Positions 51,345 through 60,944 of a stretch of DNA of 64,000 nucleotides are shown piece after piece. The translations under genes and the position numbers were made by a program. The notes below the pieces were generated by a model. It did not search any database. It had not been told where the DNA came from and saw nothing but the letters and a program-made list of their open reading frames with translations. Origin of the DNA: Stutzerimonas stutzeri (GTDB lineage: Bacteria > Pseudomonadota > Gammaproteobacteria > Pseudomonadales > Pseudomonadaceae). Where the stretch lies: contig NZ_CP139348.1 of the NCBI RefSeq assembly GCF_038561965.1, forward strand, positions 620,001-684,000. The letters are read 5' to 3'. The stretch's first letter is position 1; each line of letters starts with the position of its first letter.

Positions 51345-53218
51345 CCGATACGCCGCGCATCCAGCTGCTCAGTCCGCGGCTGGCGAACCAGATCGCCGCC
51401 GGTGAGGTGGTCGAACGTCCGGCCTCGGTGATCAAGGAGCTGCTGGAGAACAGCCTGGACTCGGGCGCGACTCGCATTGAGGTCGACATTGAGCAAGGCG
51501 GCGCCAAGCTGCTGCGGGTACGTGACGACGGTTGCGGTATTGCCCCGGATGACTTGCCGCTGGCCCTGGCGCGCCACGCCACCAGCAAGATTCGCGATCT
51601 GGAAGATCTTGAGCGGGTCATGAGCCTGGGTTTTCGAGGTGAGGCGCTGGCGTCGATCAGCTCCGTCTCGCGCCTGACCATGACCTCGCGTACCGCCGAT
51701 GCCAGTGAGGCCTGGCAGGTGGAAACCGAAGGGCGGGAAATGGAGGCGCGGGTGCAGCCGGCGGCGCACCCGGTCGGCACCTCCGTCGAAGTGCGTGACC
51801 TGTTTTTCAACACACCGGCGCGGCGCAAGTTCCTGCGCACCGAGAAGACCGAGTTCGACCACCTGCAGGAGGTGATCAAGCGCCTGGCACTGGCGCGTTT
51901 CGACGTTGCCTTCCATCTGCGGCATAACGGCAAAGCGATATTGGCGCTGCACCAGGCGGGCGATAACGCGTCGCGTGGACGGCGAGTGGCTGCGGTTTGC
52001 GGGCCGGCGTTCCTCGAACAGGCGCTGCCCATCGAGATCGAGCGTAACGGGTTGCGGTTGTGGGGTTGGGTTGGGTTGCCGACCTTCTCGCGCAGCCAGG
52101 CCGACCTGCAGTATTTCTACGTCAACGGTCGCATGGTCCGCGACAAGCTGGTCGCCCACGCCGTGCGCCAGGCCTATCGCGACGTGCTGTTCAATGGGCG
52201 GCATCCGACCTTCGTGCTGTTCCTCGATGTTGATCCGGCGGTGGTGGATGTCAATGTGCACCCCACCAAGCACGAGGTGCGTTTCCGCGACAGCCGAATG
52301 GTGCACGACTTCCTTTACGGGACGCTGCATCGTGCGCTGGGCGACGTGCGTCCGGAGGATCAGCTCGCGGCGCCGGCCAGCGTCTCTCCAATGACCCAGG
52401 CTTCCGGGCTTGCCGCTGGCGAGTTCGCCGGGCAGAACGAAATGAGTCTGGCGGCCAGCGTGCTTGAGCGGCCCCAGGGCGATACGTCGTCCTGGCGCGG
52501 CGCAGGGGCCGGTTATCAGGCGCCACGCCCAGCATCTGCAGGCTATACCGCCGAAGCTCAGGGCGCTTATCGCGAGTTCTTCACGCCGTTGCCCGAAAGT
52601 GGTCCCGCAGCACTGCCGGCGAGTCAGGATGACGTTCCGCCGCTGGGGTATGCGCTGGCGCAGCTCAAGGGCGTCTACATCCTCGCCGAGAATGCCCAGG
52701 GCATGGTGCTGGTTGACATGCACGCCGCTCACGAACGCATCACTTACGAACGGCTGAAGACGGCCATGGCCAGCGAAGGGCTGCGCGGCCAGCCGCTGCT
52801 GGTGCCCGAATCCATCGCGGTCAGCCAGCGTGAAGCCGATTGTGCCGAAGAGCACGGGCAATGGTTCCAGAAGCTGGGCTTCGAGTTGCAGCGACTAGGG
52901 CCGGAGACATTGGCGATTCGGCAGATTCCATCGCTGCTCAAACAGGCTGAAGCAACCCAGCTGGTGCGCGACGTGCTGGCTGACCTGCTCGAGTACGGCA
53001 CCAGCGATCGTATCCAGGCGCATCTCAACGAGCTGCTGGCAACTATGGCTTGCCATGGTGCGGTGCGCGCCAACCGACGCTTGACGCTACCGGAAATGAA
53101 CGCCTTGCTGCGCGATATGGAACACACCGAGCGCAGCGGACAATGCAATCACGGCCGGCCGACCTGGACCCAGCTTGGCATGGACGAGCTGGACAAGCTG
53201 TTCATGCGTGGGCGGTAA
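51341..53218 (+). CDS. mutL: DNA mismatch repair protein MutL
   Basis: A 625-residue mismatch-repair ATPase of the GHKL class. The ATP-binding motifs are ELLENSLDSGATRIEVDIEQ, VRDDGCGIAPDDL and GFRGEALASISSVSRL, followed by the transducer domain, a variable linker (about 345-435) and the C-terminal dimerisation domain (VDMHAAHERITYERLKT). No clear metal-binding DQHAxxExxxYE endonuclease motif is readable; the equivalent here is DMHAAHERITYE, which agrees with pseudomonad MutL. It overlaps amiB by four bases and is followed by miaA. Confidence 0.97.
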   Translation: MTDTPRIQLLSPRLANQIAAGEVVERPASVIKELLENSLDSGATRIEVDIEQGGAKLLRVRDDGCGIAPDDLPLALARHATSKIRDLEDLERVMSLGFRGEALASISSVSRLTMTSRTADASEAWQVETEGREMEARVQPAAHPVGTSVEVRDLFFNTPARRKFLRTEKTEFDHLQEVIKRLALARFDVAFHLRHNGKAILALHQAGDNASRGRRVAAVCGPAFLEQALPIEIERNGLRLWGWVGLPTFSRSQADLQYFYVNGRMVRDKLVAHAVRQAYRDVLFNGRHPTFVLFLDVDPAVVDVNVHPTKHEVRFRDSRMVHDFLYGTLHRALGDVRPEDQLAAPASVSPMTQASGLAAGEFAGQNEMSLAASVLERPQGDTSSWRGAGAGYQAPRPASAGYTAEAQGAYREFFTPLPESGPAALPASQDDVPPLGYALAQLKGVYILAENAQGMVLVDMHAAHERITYERLKTAMASEGLRGQPLLVPESIAVSQREADCAEEHGQWFQKLGFELQRLGPETLAIRQIPSLLKQAEATQLVRDVLADLLEYGTSDRIQAHLNELLATMACHGAVRANRRLTLPEMNALLRDMEHTERSGQCNHGRPTWTQLGMDELDKLFMRGR

Positions 53219-53296
53219 GTAACGTCCTCGGCGAGCCACGCTTGCAGCCGGCCGCCCGCCACCGGACACTATGCCGCCGTGCCCGCGAGCCTGCCG

Positions 53297-54268
53297 ATGC
53301 CTTCCATGCCTCCTGCCATCTTCCTTATGGGCCCGACTGCTTCGGGCAAGACCGATCTGGCGCTGGAGTTGGCTCGCGTGCTGCCCTGTGAGCTGATCAG
53401 CGTCGACTCGGCATTGGTCTATCGCGGCATGGACATCGGCACGGCGAAACCCTCATCCGAAGTGCTGGCGGAGTTTCCGCATCGCTTGGTGGATATTCGC
53501 GATCCGGCTGAGAGTTACTCGGCGGCCGAGTTCAGTGCGGATGCGCTGGCAGCCATGGCCGAAATCACTGCCGCTGGGCGCATCCCCCTGCTGGTTGGTG
53601 GGACCATGTTGTATTTCAAGGCATTGCAGGAAGGCCTCGCTGACATGCCCGCGGCCGATCCCTTGCTGCGCGCCGAGTTGGAAACCATGGCCGCGACCGA
53701 AGGGTTGCAGGCGCTACACGATCAACTGGCGCAGGTCGATCCGGAGTCGGCTGCGCGCATTCATCCCAACGACCCGCAACGGCTGGTGCGCGCGCTGGAG
53801 GTCTATCGCGTCAGTGGCTTGACCATGAGCGAGCACCGCGCCCGACAAAGGTCGCAAAAAGGCGCCGCAGACGCGCCGGGCTCGGGTGTCTTGCCTTATA
53901 CTCTCGCGCAACTGTCCATCGCCCCTGCGCAACGCCATATTCTGCATGAGCGTATTGAGAGCCGTTTTCGGCACATGGTTGAACAGGGTCTCGTCGAAGA
54001 GGTCGAAGCCCTGAGGCGCCGCGGTGATCTGCATCTCGGAATGCCGTCGATACGTGCGGTCGGTTATCGTCAGGTCTGGGAATATCTGGACGGATCATCG
54101 ACCCGAGAGGAAATGGTGGAGCGCGGCATTATTGCAACTCGGCAACTGGCCAAGCGGCAATTCACCTGGTTGCGGAGTTGGGGGGAGGTACACTGGCTGG
54201 ACAGTTTGTCCCGCGACAATCTGCCGCGCGCATTGAAATACCTGCAATCGCTCTCCATATTGAGCTGA
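53297..54268 (+). CDS. miaA: tRNA dimethylallyltransferase MiaA
   Basis: Transfers a dimethylallyl group to A37 of tRNAs that read U-starting codons. The P-loop is GPTASGKTDLALELARVL; SVDSALVYRGMDIGTAKPSS and LVGGTMLYFKAL form the substrate-binding region, and the C-terminal MRAVGYRQ-like segment is SIRAVGYRQVWEYLDG. The start is uncertain: GTG at 53279, ATG at 53297 and ATG at 53306 are all in frame, with no clear ribosome-binding site; I use 53297 (323 residues). It precedes hfq, as in other pseudomonads. Confidence 0.94.
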   Translation: MPSMPPAIFLMGPTASGKTDLALELARVLPCELISVDSALVYRGMDIGTAKPSSEVLAEFPHRLVDIRDPAESYSAAEFSADALAAMAEITAAGRIPLLVGGTMLYFKALQEGLADMPAADPLLRAELETMAATEGLQALHDQLAQVDPESAARIHPNDPQRLVRALEVYRVSGLTMSEHRARQRSQKGAADAPGSGVLPYTLAQLSIAPAQRHILHERIESRFRHMVEQGLVEEVEALRRRGDLHLGMPSIRAVGYRQVWEYLDGSSTREEMVERGIIATRQLAKRQFTWLRSWGEVHWLDSLSRDNLPRALKYLQSLSILS

Positions 54269-54361
54269 CACTGCGAATTGACCGTCTATTCTCAAACACG
54301 TGGATCGTCGGTTTTACTTTTAGAACACTAATGAAAACAGATCCTCTAAGGAGTGCGGCAC

Positions 54362-54616
54362 ATGTCAAAAGGGCATTCGCTACAAGACCCTTACCTCAAC
54401 ACACTGCGTAAGGAACGCGTCCCGGTTTCCATCTATCTGGTTAACGGCATCAAGCTGCAGGGCCAGATCGAATCCTTCGACCAATTCGTCATTCTTCTGA
54501 AGAATACCGTCAGCCAGATGGTTTATAAGCACGCGATTTCCACTGTTGTGCCGGGCCGCCCTGTGCGCCTGCCGACCGCTGGCGATGCCGAGCAATCCGA
54601 GTCGGGCAACGATTGA
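54362..54616 (+). CDS. hfq: RNA chaperone Hfq
   Basis: An 84-residue hexameric RNA chaperone that aids sRNA-mRNA pairing. AGGAG lies 11 bases before the ATG. The Sm1 motif (VPVSIYLVNGIKLQGQIESF, ending in FDQFVILLK) and Sm2 motif (VYKHAISTVVP, with the YKH RNA-binding triplet) are exact. The short acidic tail AGDAEQSESGND is typical of pseudomonads. Placed between miaA and hflX, in the usual order. Confidence 0.98.
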   Translation: MSKGHSLQDPYLNTLRKERVPVSIYLVNGIKLQGQIESFDQFVILLKNTVSQMVYKHAISTVVPGRPVRLPTAGDAEQSESGND

Positions 54617-54627
54617 GGTAGGTTTCC

Positions 54628-55929
54628 TTGTTCTTCGAACGTCCCGGTGGTGGTGAGCGGGCTATCCTGGTGCACCTGGATGGCCAGGACCCCGCGGCAC
54701 GCGAGGATCCACAGGAGTTCCAGGAGTTGGCGCGCTCCGCTGGTGCCGAAGCGGTTGGCTTCGTCAACGTCGCTCGGCATCAGCCGACCGCCAAGTTCCT
54801 GATTGGCAGCGGCAAGGTCGAGGAGTTGCATGACCTCGTCAAGGATGGCGAGGCCGAACTGGTGATCTTCAATCACACGTTGACGCCCAGTCAGGAGCGT
54901 AACCTTGAGCGGGCGCTCGAATGCCGCGTGCTGGATCGTACTGGTCTGATTCTGGATATCTTCGCGCAGCGTGCTCGTACCCATGAGGGCAAGCTGCAGG
55001 TCGAACTGGCCCAGCTCGAGCACATGAGCACGCGCCTGGTTCGAGGCTGGACCCACCTTGAGCGTCAGAAGGGCGGTATCGGTCTGCGTGGCCCGGGTGA
55101 AACCCAGCTGGAAACCGACCGCCGCCTGTTGCGTGTGCGCATTCGTCAAATCAAGCAACGTCTGGAAAAGGTCCGCGGGCAGCGCGAGCAGGCTCGTCGC
55201 GGCCGTCGTCGCGCCGATATCCCCTCGGTGTCGCTGGTCGGTTACACGAACGCCGGCAAGTCTACTCTGTTCAATGCACTGACCGAGTCCGACGTCTACG
55301 CGGCAAATCAGCTGTTCGCCACGCTCGATCCGACTCTGCGCCGATTGGAGCTTAACGATATCGGGCCGGTGGTGCTGGCCGATACCGTGGGTTTCATTCG
55401 TCATCTGCCGCACAAGTTGGTGGAGTCTTTCCGGGCGACGCTGGAAGAATCCAGCAATGCTGACTTGCTGTTGCATGTCATTGATGCGCACGAGCCAGAG
55501 CGTGATCAGCAGATCGAGCAGGTGCTGGCCGTGCTCGGAGAGATCGGCGCCAACGAACTGCCGATGCTTGAGGTCTACAACAAGGTCGATCTCATGGTCG
55601 GTATCGAGCCGCAAATTCAGCGTGATGCCGATGGTAGGCCTCAGCGCGTTTGGGTGTCTGCGCGTGACGGGTTGGGCTTGGATCTGGTGCGCCAGGCAAT
55701 TGCCGAACTGCTGGGTAATGACCTGTTTGTCGGCACGCTGCGGTTGCCGCAGCAACTCGGGCGGCTGCGTGCGCAGTTCTTCGAGCTGAGTGCTGTGCAG
55801 CGCGAAACTCATGACGAAGAGGGTGGAAGTCTGCTTGAGGTTCGCCTGCCGAGAATCGAATTGAATCGCTTGATCAGCCGCGAAGGGTTGCGGGTGGACG
55901 AGTTCATCGAGCAACACACTTTGCAATAA
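54628..55929 (+). CDS. hflX: GTPase HflX (ribosome-associated)
   Basis: A 433-residue ribosome-splitting/rescue GTPase. The start is TTG at 54628, 11 bases after the hfq stop, giving MFFERPGGGERAILVHLDGQ, which is the standard pseudomonad N-terminus; no ATG lies suitably close. The HflX domain includes RERNLERALECRVLDRTGLI-like sequence and IFAQRARTHEGKLQVELAQL, then the G domain with GYTNAGKSTLFNAL, DTVGFI and VYNKVD. It is followed by a hairpin and hflK. Confidence 0.95.
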   Translation: MFFERPGGGERAILVHLDGQDPAAREDPQEFQELARSAGAEAVGFVNVARHQPTAKFLIGSGKVEELHDLVKDGEAELVIFNHTLTPSQERNLERALECRVLDRTGLILDIFAQRARTHEGKLQVELAQLEHMSTRLVRGWTHLERQKGGIGLRGPGETQLETDRRLLRVRIRQIKQRLEKVRGQREQARRGRRRADIPSVSLVGYTNAGKSTLFNALTESDVYAANQLFATLDPTLRRLELNDIGPVVLADTVGFIRHLPHKLVESFRATLEESSNADLLLHVIDAHEPERDQQIEQVLAVLGEIGANELPMLEVYNKVDLMVGIEPQIQRDADGRPQRVWVSARDGLGLDLVRQAIAELLGNDLFVGTLRLPQQLGRLRAQFFELSAVQRETHDEEGGSLLEVRLPRIELNRLISREGLRVDEFIEQHTLQ

Positions 55930-55980
55930 AGCCTGCGCTGGCAATTTTGCCGGTCGTTCGGGGCTTTCTGTAGCATTGGC

Positions 55981-56013
55981 GGGCGCGCCGTGGGCGCGCC
56001 TTTAGCTTTATTT
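55981..56013 (+). terminator. Hairpin between hflX and hflK (weak terminator or mRNA processing site)
   Basis: Eight-pair stem GGCGCGCC / GGCGCGCC with loop GTG, followed by a weak TTTAGCTTTATTT. It may partly end hfq-hflX transcription ahead of hflK. The interrupted T-run makes full termination uncertain. Confidence 0.4.
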
Positions 56014-56027
56014 GAATGGAGAGCGCT

Positions 56028-57203
56028 ATGGCTTGGAATGAGCCGGGTGGCAACTCGAACAACCAGGATCCCTGGGGCAGCGGTGGCGGTGGCCGACGTG
56101 GTGGTGGCGACCAGAAAGGCCCGCCGGATCTCGATGAGGCTTTCCGCAAGCTGCAGGACAGCCTGAACGGCATGTTCGGCGGCAAGAAACGTGGTGGCGG
56201 CAGTAATTTGGGCGGCAGCGGCAAGCGCGGCGGTTTCGGCTTGGTCTGGATTGCCCTGGTCGTCCTGCTGGCGGTATGGCTGTTCAATGCCATCTACATC
56301 GTCGACGAGCAGGAGCAGGCAGTCGTGCTGCGCTTCGGCAAGTATCACGAGACGGTGGGGCCGGGCCTGAACATCTATTTCCCGCCGATCGACCGCAAGT
56401 TCCAAGAGAACGTTACCCGCGAGCGCTCGTACAGCAAGCAGGGTCAGATGCTCACCGAGGATGAAAACATCATCGAGGTGCCGCTCACCGTTCAGTACAA
56501 GATCAGCAATCTGCAGTCCTTCGTGCTTAGCGTAGACCAGCCCGAGGTCAGCTTGCAGCATGCTACCGATAGCGCGGTGCGCCACGTGGTGGGCTCGACG
56601 GCAATGGACCAGGTGCTGACCGAAGGTCGTGAGGTCATGGCTGGTGAGGTCAAGGAGCGTCTGCAACGGTTCCTCGACAACTATGGCACTGGCATCGTTG
56701 TCACTCAGGTCAACCTGCAAAGTGCGGCAGCGCCGCGTGAAGTGCAGGAAGCGTTCGATGACGTGATTCGTGCGCGTGAAGACGAACAGCGCGAGAAGAA
56801 TCAGGCTGAATCCTATGCCAACGGCGTGATTCCCGAAGCCCGCGGCCAGGCCCAGCGTATGCTGGAAGAGGCCAGTGGTTATCGCGATGCGGTGATTTCG
56901 CGTGCGACAGGTGAGGCTGATCGCTTCAGCAAGCTGGTTGCCGAGTATCGCAAGGCGCCAGAGGTCACTCGCGAGCGTCTGTATCTGGAAACCATGCAGG
57001 AAGTCATGAGCAATACCAGTAAGGTCATGATCAGCGGCGACGGTGGGCAGAACTTGCTCTATCTGCCGCTGGACAAGATGATCAACAGCCGCGGCGCAAG
57101 CACGCCAGCGCCTGCCGGCGTGGCTTCGGGTGCGGCAGCCCAGGGCACTCGCTTGCCGCCGGAGCTGGATCCGCGTGAAGTTCGTACGAGGGAGAGTCGC
57201 TGA
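56028..57203 (+). CDS. hflK: FtsH regulator HflK (SPFH family)
   Basis: A 391-residue inner-membrane protein which with HflC surrounds and modulates the FtsH protease. The start is ATG 56028 (MAWNEPGGNSNNQDPW), six bases after GGAG; ATG 56016 is the alternative. A Gly-rich cytoplasmic N-terminus precedes the membrane helix (FGLVWIALVVLLAVWLFNAI, about residues 70-88). The SPFH/band-7 domain follows (VVLRFGKYHETVGPGLNIYF), with a coiled region (RAREDEQREKNQAESYANGV). Its TGA overlaps the hflC ATG by one base (TGATG). Confidence 0.96.
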   Translation: MAWNEPGGNSNNQDPWGSGGGGRRGGGDQKGPPDLDEAFRKLQDSLNGMFGGKKRGGGSNLGGSGKRGGFGLVWIALVVLLAVWLFNAIYIVDEQEQAVVLRFGKYHETVGPGLNIYFPPIDRKFQENVTRERSYSKQGQMLTEDENIIEVPLTVQYKISNLQSFVLSVDQPEVSLQHATDSAVRHVVGSTAMDQVLTEGREVMAGEVKERLQRFLDNYGTGIVVTQVNLQSAAAPREVQEAFDDVIRAREDEQREKNQAESYANGVIPEARGQAQRMLEEASGYRDAVISRATGEADRFSKLVAEYRKAPEVTRERLYLETMQEVMSNTSKVMISGDGGQNLLYLPLDKMINSRGASTPAPAGVASGAAAQGTRLPPELDPREVRTRESR

Positions 57204-58069
57204 TGAGCAATAAATCCCTTACGGCACTGATCGTGGGTGTAGTCGCCGCAATCGTCCTGTGGAACAGCTTCTACATCGTCTCGCAGACTGAGCGCGCGGT
57301 ACTGCTGCGCTTTGGTCGCATCGTTGAGCCTGATGTGAAGCCGGGTCTGCACATGAAGATTCCGTACGTGAACTCGGTGCGCAAGTTCGATGCGCGACTG
57401 CTGACGTTGGATACGACCACTTCGCGCTTCCTGACGCTGGAGAAGAAAGCGTTGATGGTCGATTCCTACGCCAAGTGGCGCGTGGACGATGCCGAGCGCT
57501 TCTATACCGCGACATCGGGTGTGAAGCAGATCGCTGATGAACGTCTGGCGCGTCGTCTCGAGGCGGCGCTGCGTGACCAGTTCGGTAAGCGCACGTTGCA
57601 TGAGTCCGTGTCCGGACAGCGTGACGAGCTGATGGCGCAGGTCACTACCAGCCTGAATCGTGCAGCACAGCAGGAGCTGGGCATTGAAGTCGTCGACGTG
57701 CGGGTCAAGGGTATCGACCTGCCACGTGAAGTGAACCGCAGCGTGTTCGAGCGGATGAGTTCCGAGCGTGAGCGTGAAGCTCGTGAGCATCGCGCCAAAG
57801 GTAAGGAGCTCGCCGAAGGTATCCGCGCCGATGCCGATCGTCAGCGACGTGTACTGCTGGCCGAGGCGTTCCGTGAGGCCGAGGAGCTGCGTGGTGATGG
57901 TGATGCCAGAGCTGCAGCGATCTATGCTTCGGCGTACGGGCAGGATCAGGAGTTCTACGCGTTCCACCGTAGCCTGCAGGCCTACCGCGAAAGCTTCTCC
58001 AGCAAGGAAGACGTGATGGTGCTCGATCCGAAGAGCGACTTCTTCCGTTACCTGGAAAGCAGCAAGTAG
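57203..58069 (+). CDS. hflC: FtsH regulator HflC (SPFH family)
   Basis: A 288-residue partner of HflK. One N-terminal membrane helix (ALIVGVVAAIVLWNSFYIVS) is followed by a band-7 domain (RAVLLRFGRIVEPDVKPGLH) and a helical region (ERMSSEREREAREHRAKGKE). It overlaps hflK by one base. Downstream, the small DUF2065 gene found after hflC in some pseudomonads is absent; instead a GC-rich hairpin (58096-58121) and a promoter/terminator pair precede hisZ. Confidence 0.96.
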   Translation: MSNKSLTALIVGVVAAIVLWNSFYIVSQTERAVLLRFGRIVEPDVKPGLHMKIPYVNSVRKFDARLLTLDTTTSRFLTLEKKALMVDSYAKWRVDDAERFYTATSGVKQIADERLARRLEAALRDQFGKRTLHESVSGQRDELMAQVTTSLNRAAQQELGIEVVDVRVKGIDLPREVNRSVFERMSSEREREAREHRAKGKELAEGIRADADRQRRVLLAEAFREAEELRGDGDARAAAIYASAYGQDQEFYAFHRSLQAYRESFSSKEDVMVLDPKSDFFRYLESSK

Positions 58070-58120
58070 CGCTTCATGGCAACCTGTCCGGATTTCCCGG
58101 CGGCGCGCGAGTGCCGCCGG

Positions 58121-58149
58121 GTGACCGGTAGGGAAAAGATTGCTATGAT
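58121..58149 (+). promoter_or_regulatory. Sigma-70 promoter for hisZ-purA (candidate)
   Basis: GTGACC at 58121-58126 and TATGAT at 58144-58149 are separated by 17 bases. The predicted start is near 58156, at the first base of the terminator-like hairpin described next. Confidence 0.55.
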
Positions 58150-58155
58150 CCGCCA

Positions 58156-58178
58156 GCCGGGGAAATCCCGGCTTTTTT
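58156..58178 (+). terminator. Terminator-like hairpin at the start of the hisZ leader
   Basis: Stem GCCGGG / CCCGGC with loop GAAAT and a run of six T. It can terminate hflC transcription, but the candidate hisZ promoter starts right before it, so it may also protect or attenuate the hisZ leader. The remaining leader (58179-58352) has no gene. Confidence 0.75.
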
Positions 58179-58352
58179 GCGTCTGTGCCCTTGAGGTCGC
58201 AGGCTATCCCAGGCATGCAGTGGTCATGCCGACCCCTCAGGGGCATGGCTCGGATGCCATGGTTCGATTACAACTGCACGCGACCGAAGGCCAGCCAAGG
58301 CTGCTGCCACGGTTTTCGTCTGGGCTTACCGGAACGAGAGGTGATTTCGCGA

Positions 58353-59540
58353 ATGGCAACGGTAGACCGCTGGCTTTTGCCAGATGGCATCGAAGAGGTG
58401 CTGCCGCCCGAAGCGGCGCGTATCGAAACGGCGCGTAGACGTGTGCTGGACCTGTTCCAGCGCTGGGGCTACGAGCTGGTCATCACCCCGCATGTAGAGT
58501 TTCTCGAGTCTCTGCTCACCGGTTCCGGGCAGGATCTGGATTTGCGTACCTTCAAGGTCATCGACCCGCTCTCCGGGCGGCAGATGGGCCTTCGCGCCGA
58601 TATCACGCCGCAGGTGGCTCGTGTCGATGCGCACACCCTGCGCCGTGAAGGTCCGAGTCGCCTGTGCTACGCCGGCAGCGTGCTGCACGCCAAGCCGCAG
58701 GCACTGTCCACTTCGCGCAGCCCCATTCAGTTGGGCGCGGAACTGTATGGCGATGCGTCTGCTTCGAGCGACATCGAAGTGATCAGTCTGATGCTGGAAA
58801 TGCTCGAGTTGGCCGATGTGCCTGACGTGCATATGGATCTCGGTCATGTCGGCATTTATCGCGGCCTGGCCAAGGCCGCTGGGCTTAGCGGCGAGGCTGA
58901 GCAGCGCCTTTTTGATGCGTTGCAGCGCAAGGCAATGGATGAGATTGGCGAGCTGACTGCAGCGATCGAGCCTGCCCTGGCGGGCATGCTGCGTGCGCTG
59001 GCGCGACTGTGCGGCGGGCGCGAAGCGCTCGGCGACGCGCGTGCGGCGCTGGCTGGCGCGCCGGATGACGTGCAGGCAGCCCTGGAAACCCTGGTGGTCA
59101 TTGCCGATCAATTGGCAGCGCGATATCCGAATGTTCCGCTGTATTTCGATTTGGGCGAATTGCGTGGCTATCACTACCATACTGGAGTGGTGTTCGCGGT
59201 ATTCGTGCCTGGCGTCGGTCAGTCGATCGCTCAGGGCGGTCGTTATGACGATATCGGTGCCGATTTCGGTCGTGCGCGGCCCGCGACGGGATTTTCCACG
59301 GATCTAAAGACCTTGGTCAGTCTGGGGAATGCTGATCTGACGACGCCCGTGTCTGGCATCTGGGCGCCGCAGGGTGATGAGTCCGGTTTGTGGGGTGCGA
59401 TTCGCGACTTGCGCAGCCAGGGCGAGCGCGTCGTTCAGGCTCTCGACGGTCAGTCGCAGGCCGACGCCGCGCAGCTGGGTTGTGACCGGCAATTGCTGTT
59501 GAGTAATGATGTCTGGACGGTAGCCTCGCTGGCGTCCTAA
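58353..59540 (+). CDS. hisZ: ATP phosphoribosyltransferase regulatory subunit HisZ
   Basis: A 395-residue HisRS-like protein that, in bacteria with short HisG, forms the active ATP phosphoribosyltransferase of histidine synthesis. The start is ATG 58353 (MATVDRWLLPDGIEEVLPPE); the frame is open further upstream but that part lies in the leader. It keeps class II aminoacyl-tRNA synthetase motifs (GLRADITPQVARVDAHTL, YDDIGADFGRARPATGFSTD), but lacks the C-terminal anticodon-binding domain, as HisZ does. It is next to purA, as in P. aeruginosa. Confidence 0.93.
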   Translation: MATVDRWLLPDGIEEVLPPEAARIETARRRVLDLFQRWGYELVITPHVEFLESLLTGSGQDLDLRTFKVIDPLSGRQMGLRADITPQVARVDAHTLRREGPSRLCYAGSVLHAKPQALSTSRSPIQLGAELYGDASASSDIEVISLMLEMLELADVPDVHMDLGHVGIYRGLAKAAGLSGEAEQRLFDALQRKAMDEIGELTAAIEPALAGMLRALARLCGGREALGDARAALAGAPDDVQAALETLVVIADQLAARYPNVPLYFDLGELRGYHYHTGVVFAVFVPGVGQSIAQGGRYDDIGADFGRARPATGFSTDLKTLVSLGNADLTTPVSGIWAPQGDESGLWGAIRDLRSQGERVVQALDGQSQADAAQLGCDRQLLLSNDVWTVASLAS

Positions 59541-59627
59541 TGGCTGTGGCGCCGCGCTGCGGCGCCGGCCTGGTTTCGATTATCGCCGGTTGCGACCGGT
59601 ATGCTTCGCCGAAGAGGACAAAGGGTT

Positions 59628-60923
59628 ATGGGTAAGAACGTCGTGGTCCTGGGCACCCAATGGGGTGATGAGGGCAAGGGCAAGATCGTCGATCTGCTGA
59701 CCGATCAGGCGGCTGCGGTCGTGCGTTACCAGGGCGGCCACAACGCCGGTCACACTCTGGTCATCGACGGTGAGAAGACTGTGCTGCACCTGATTCCGTC
59801 CGGCATCCTGCGCGACAACGTGCAGTGCCTCATCGGTAATGGTGTGGTGGTCGCTCCCGATGCGCTGCTGCGCGAAATCACCAAGCTGGAAGAAAAGGGT
59901 GTGCCGGTACGCGAGCGTCTGCGCATCAGTCCGTCGTGTACGCTGATCCTGCCTTACCATGTGGCCTTGGATCAGGCGCGCGAAGCTTCGCGCTCGGAAG
60001 GCAAGATCGGCACAACCGGTCGTGGCATCGGCCCGGCGTACGAAGACAAGGTTGCGCGTCGCGGTCTACGCATCGCTGATCTGTTCAATCCGGAGCGTTT
60101 CGCCGTCAAGCTGCGCGAGCTGCTGGAATATCACAACTTCGTGCTGCAGAACTACTACAAGGTCGAGCCGGTTGATTTCCAGAAGACCCTCGATGAGGCG
60201 CTTGGTTATGTGGAGATTCTCAGGCCGCTGATCACCGACGTTACCGCGCGTTTGCACGAACTGCGTAAGCAGGGCGCCTGCATCATGTTCGAGGGGGCTC
60301 AAGGTTCGTTGCTGGACATTGATCACGGCACCTATCCCTACGTGACCAGCTCTAACACTACTGCTGGCGGCACCGCCACCGGTTCCGGTTTTGGCCCGCT
60401 ATACCTTGATTACATTCTTGGTATCACCAAGGCCTACACCACGCGTGTTGGGTCCGGTCCGTTCCCGACCGAGCTGTTCGACGAGGTCGGTGCTCGCCTG
60501 GCCGAGCGTGGTCATGAATTCGGCTCGACTACTGGTCGTGCGCGTCGCTGTGGTTGGTTCGACGCGGTCATTCTGCGTCGTGCCATCGAAATCAACAGCA
60601 TCTCCGGCATCTGCCTGACCAAGCTCGATGTGCTCGACGGGCTGGAAACCATTCGTATCTGTGTTGGCTACAGGGATCGCAACGGCGACGTGCTCGTCGA
60701 TGCGCCTACCGATGCTGACAGCTACGATGGCCTGCAGCCGGTTTACGAAGAAATGCCGGGCTGGAGCGAGTCGACCGTTGGTGTGAAGGCGCTCGATGAG
60801 CTGCCGGCCAATGCACGTGCCTATATCAAGCGTATCGAGGAGTTGGTCGAGGCCCCGGTGGATATCATTTCCACTGGCCCGGACCGCAACGAGACCATCG
60901 TGCTGCGTCATCCGTACGCCTGA
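59628..60923 (+). CDS. purA: Adenylosuccinate synthetase
   Basis: A 431-residue enzyme for the first step from IMP to AMP. The start is ATG 59628 (MGKNVVVLGTQWGDEGKGKI); GAGGACAAAGG precedes it. The GTP loop GDEGKGK, the signature QGGHNAGHTLVIDGEK and the switch motif FEGAQGSLLDIDHGTYPYVT are exact. Length equals the normal 430 residues. Followed by a strong terminator. Confidence 0.98.
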   Translation: MGKNVVVLGTQWGDEGKGKIVDLLTDQAAAVVRYQGGHNAGHTLVIDGEKTVLHLIPSGILRDNVQCLIGNGVVVAPDALLREITKLEEKGVPVRERLRISPSCTLILPYHVALDQAREASRSEGKIGTTGRGIGPAYEDKVARRGLRIADLFNPERFAVKLRELLEYHNFVLQNYYKVEPVDFQKTLDEALGYVEILRPLITDVTARLHELRKQGACIMFEGAQGSLLDIDHGTYPYVTSSNTTAGGTATGSGFGPLYLDYILGITKAYTTRVGSGPFPTELFDEVGARLAERGHEFGSTTGRARRCGWFDAVILRRAIEINSISGICLTKLDVLDGLETIRICVGYRDRNGDVLVDAPTDADSYDGLQPVYEEMPGWSESTVGVKALDELPANARAYIKRIEELVEAPVDIISTGPDRNETIVLRHPYA

Positions 60924-60944
60924 TCGAAGGGTTATGGCTACAGC

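Noticed and set aside
53219..53296. Possible small gene between mutL and miaA
   Set aside because: Only a short gap without start signals; the three in-frame miaA starts explain the open frame.
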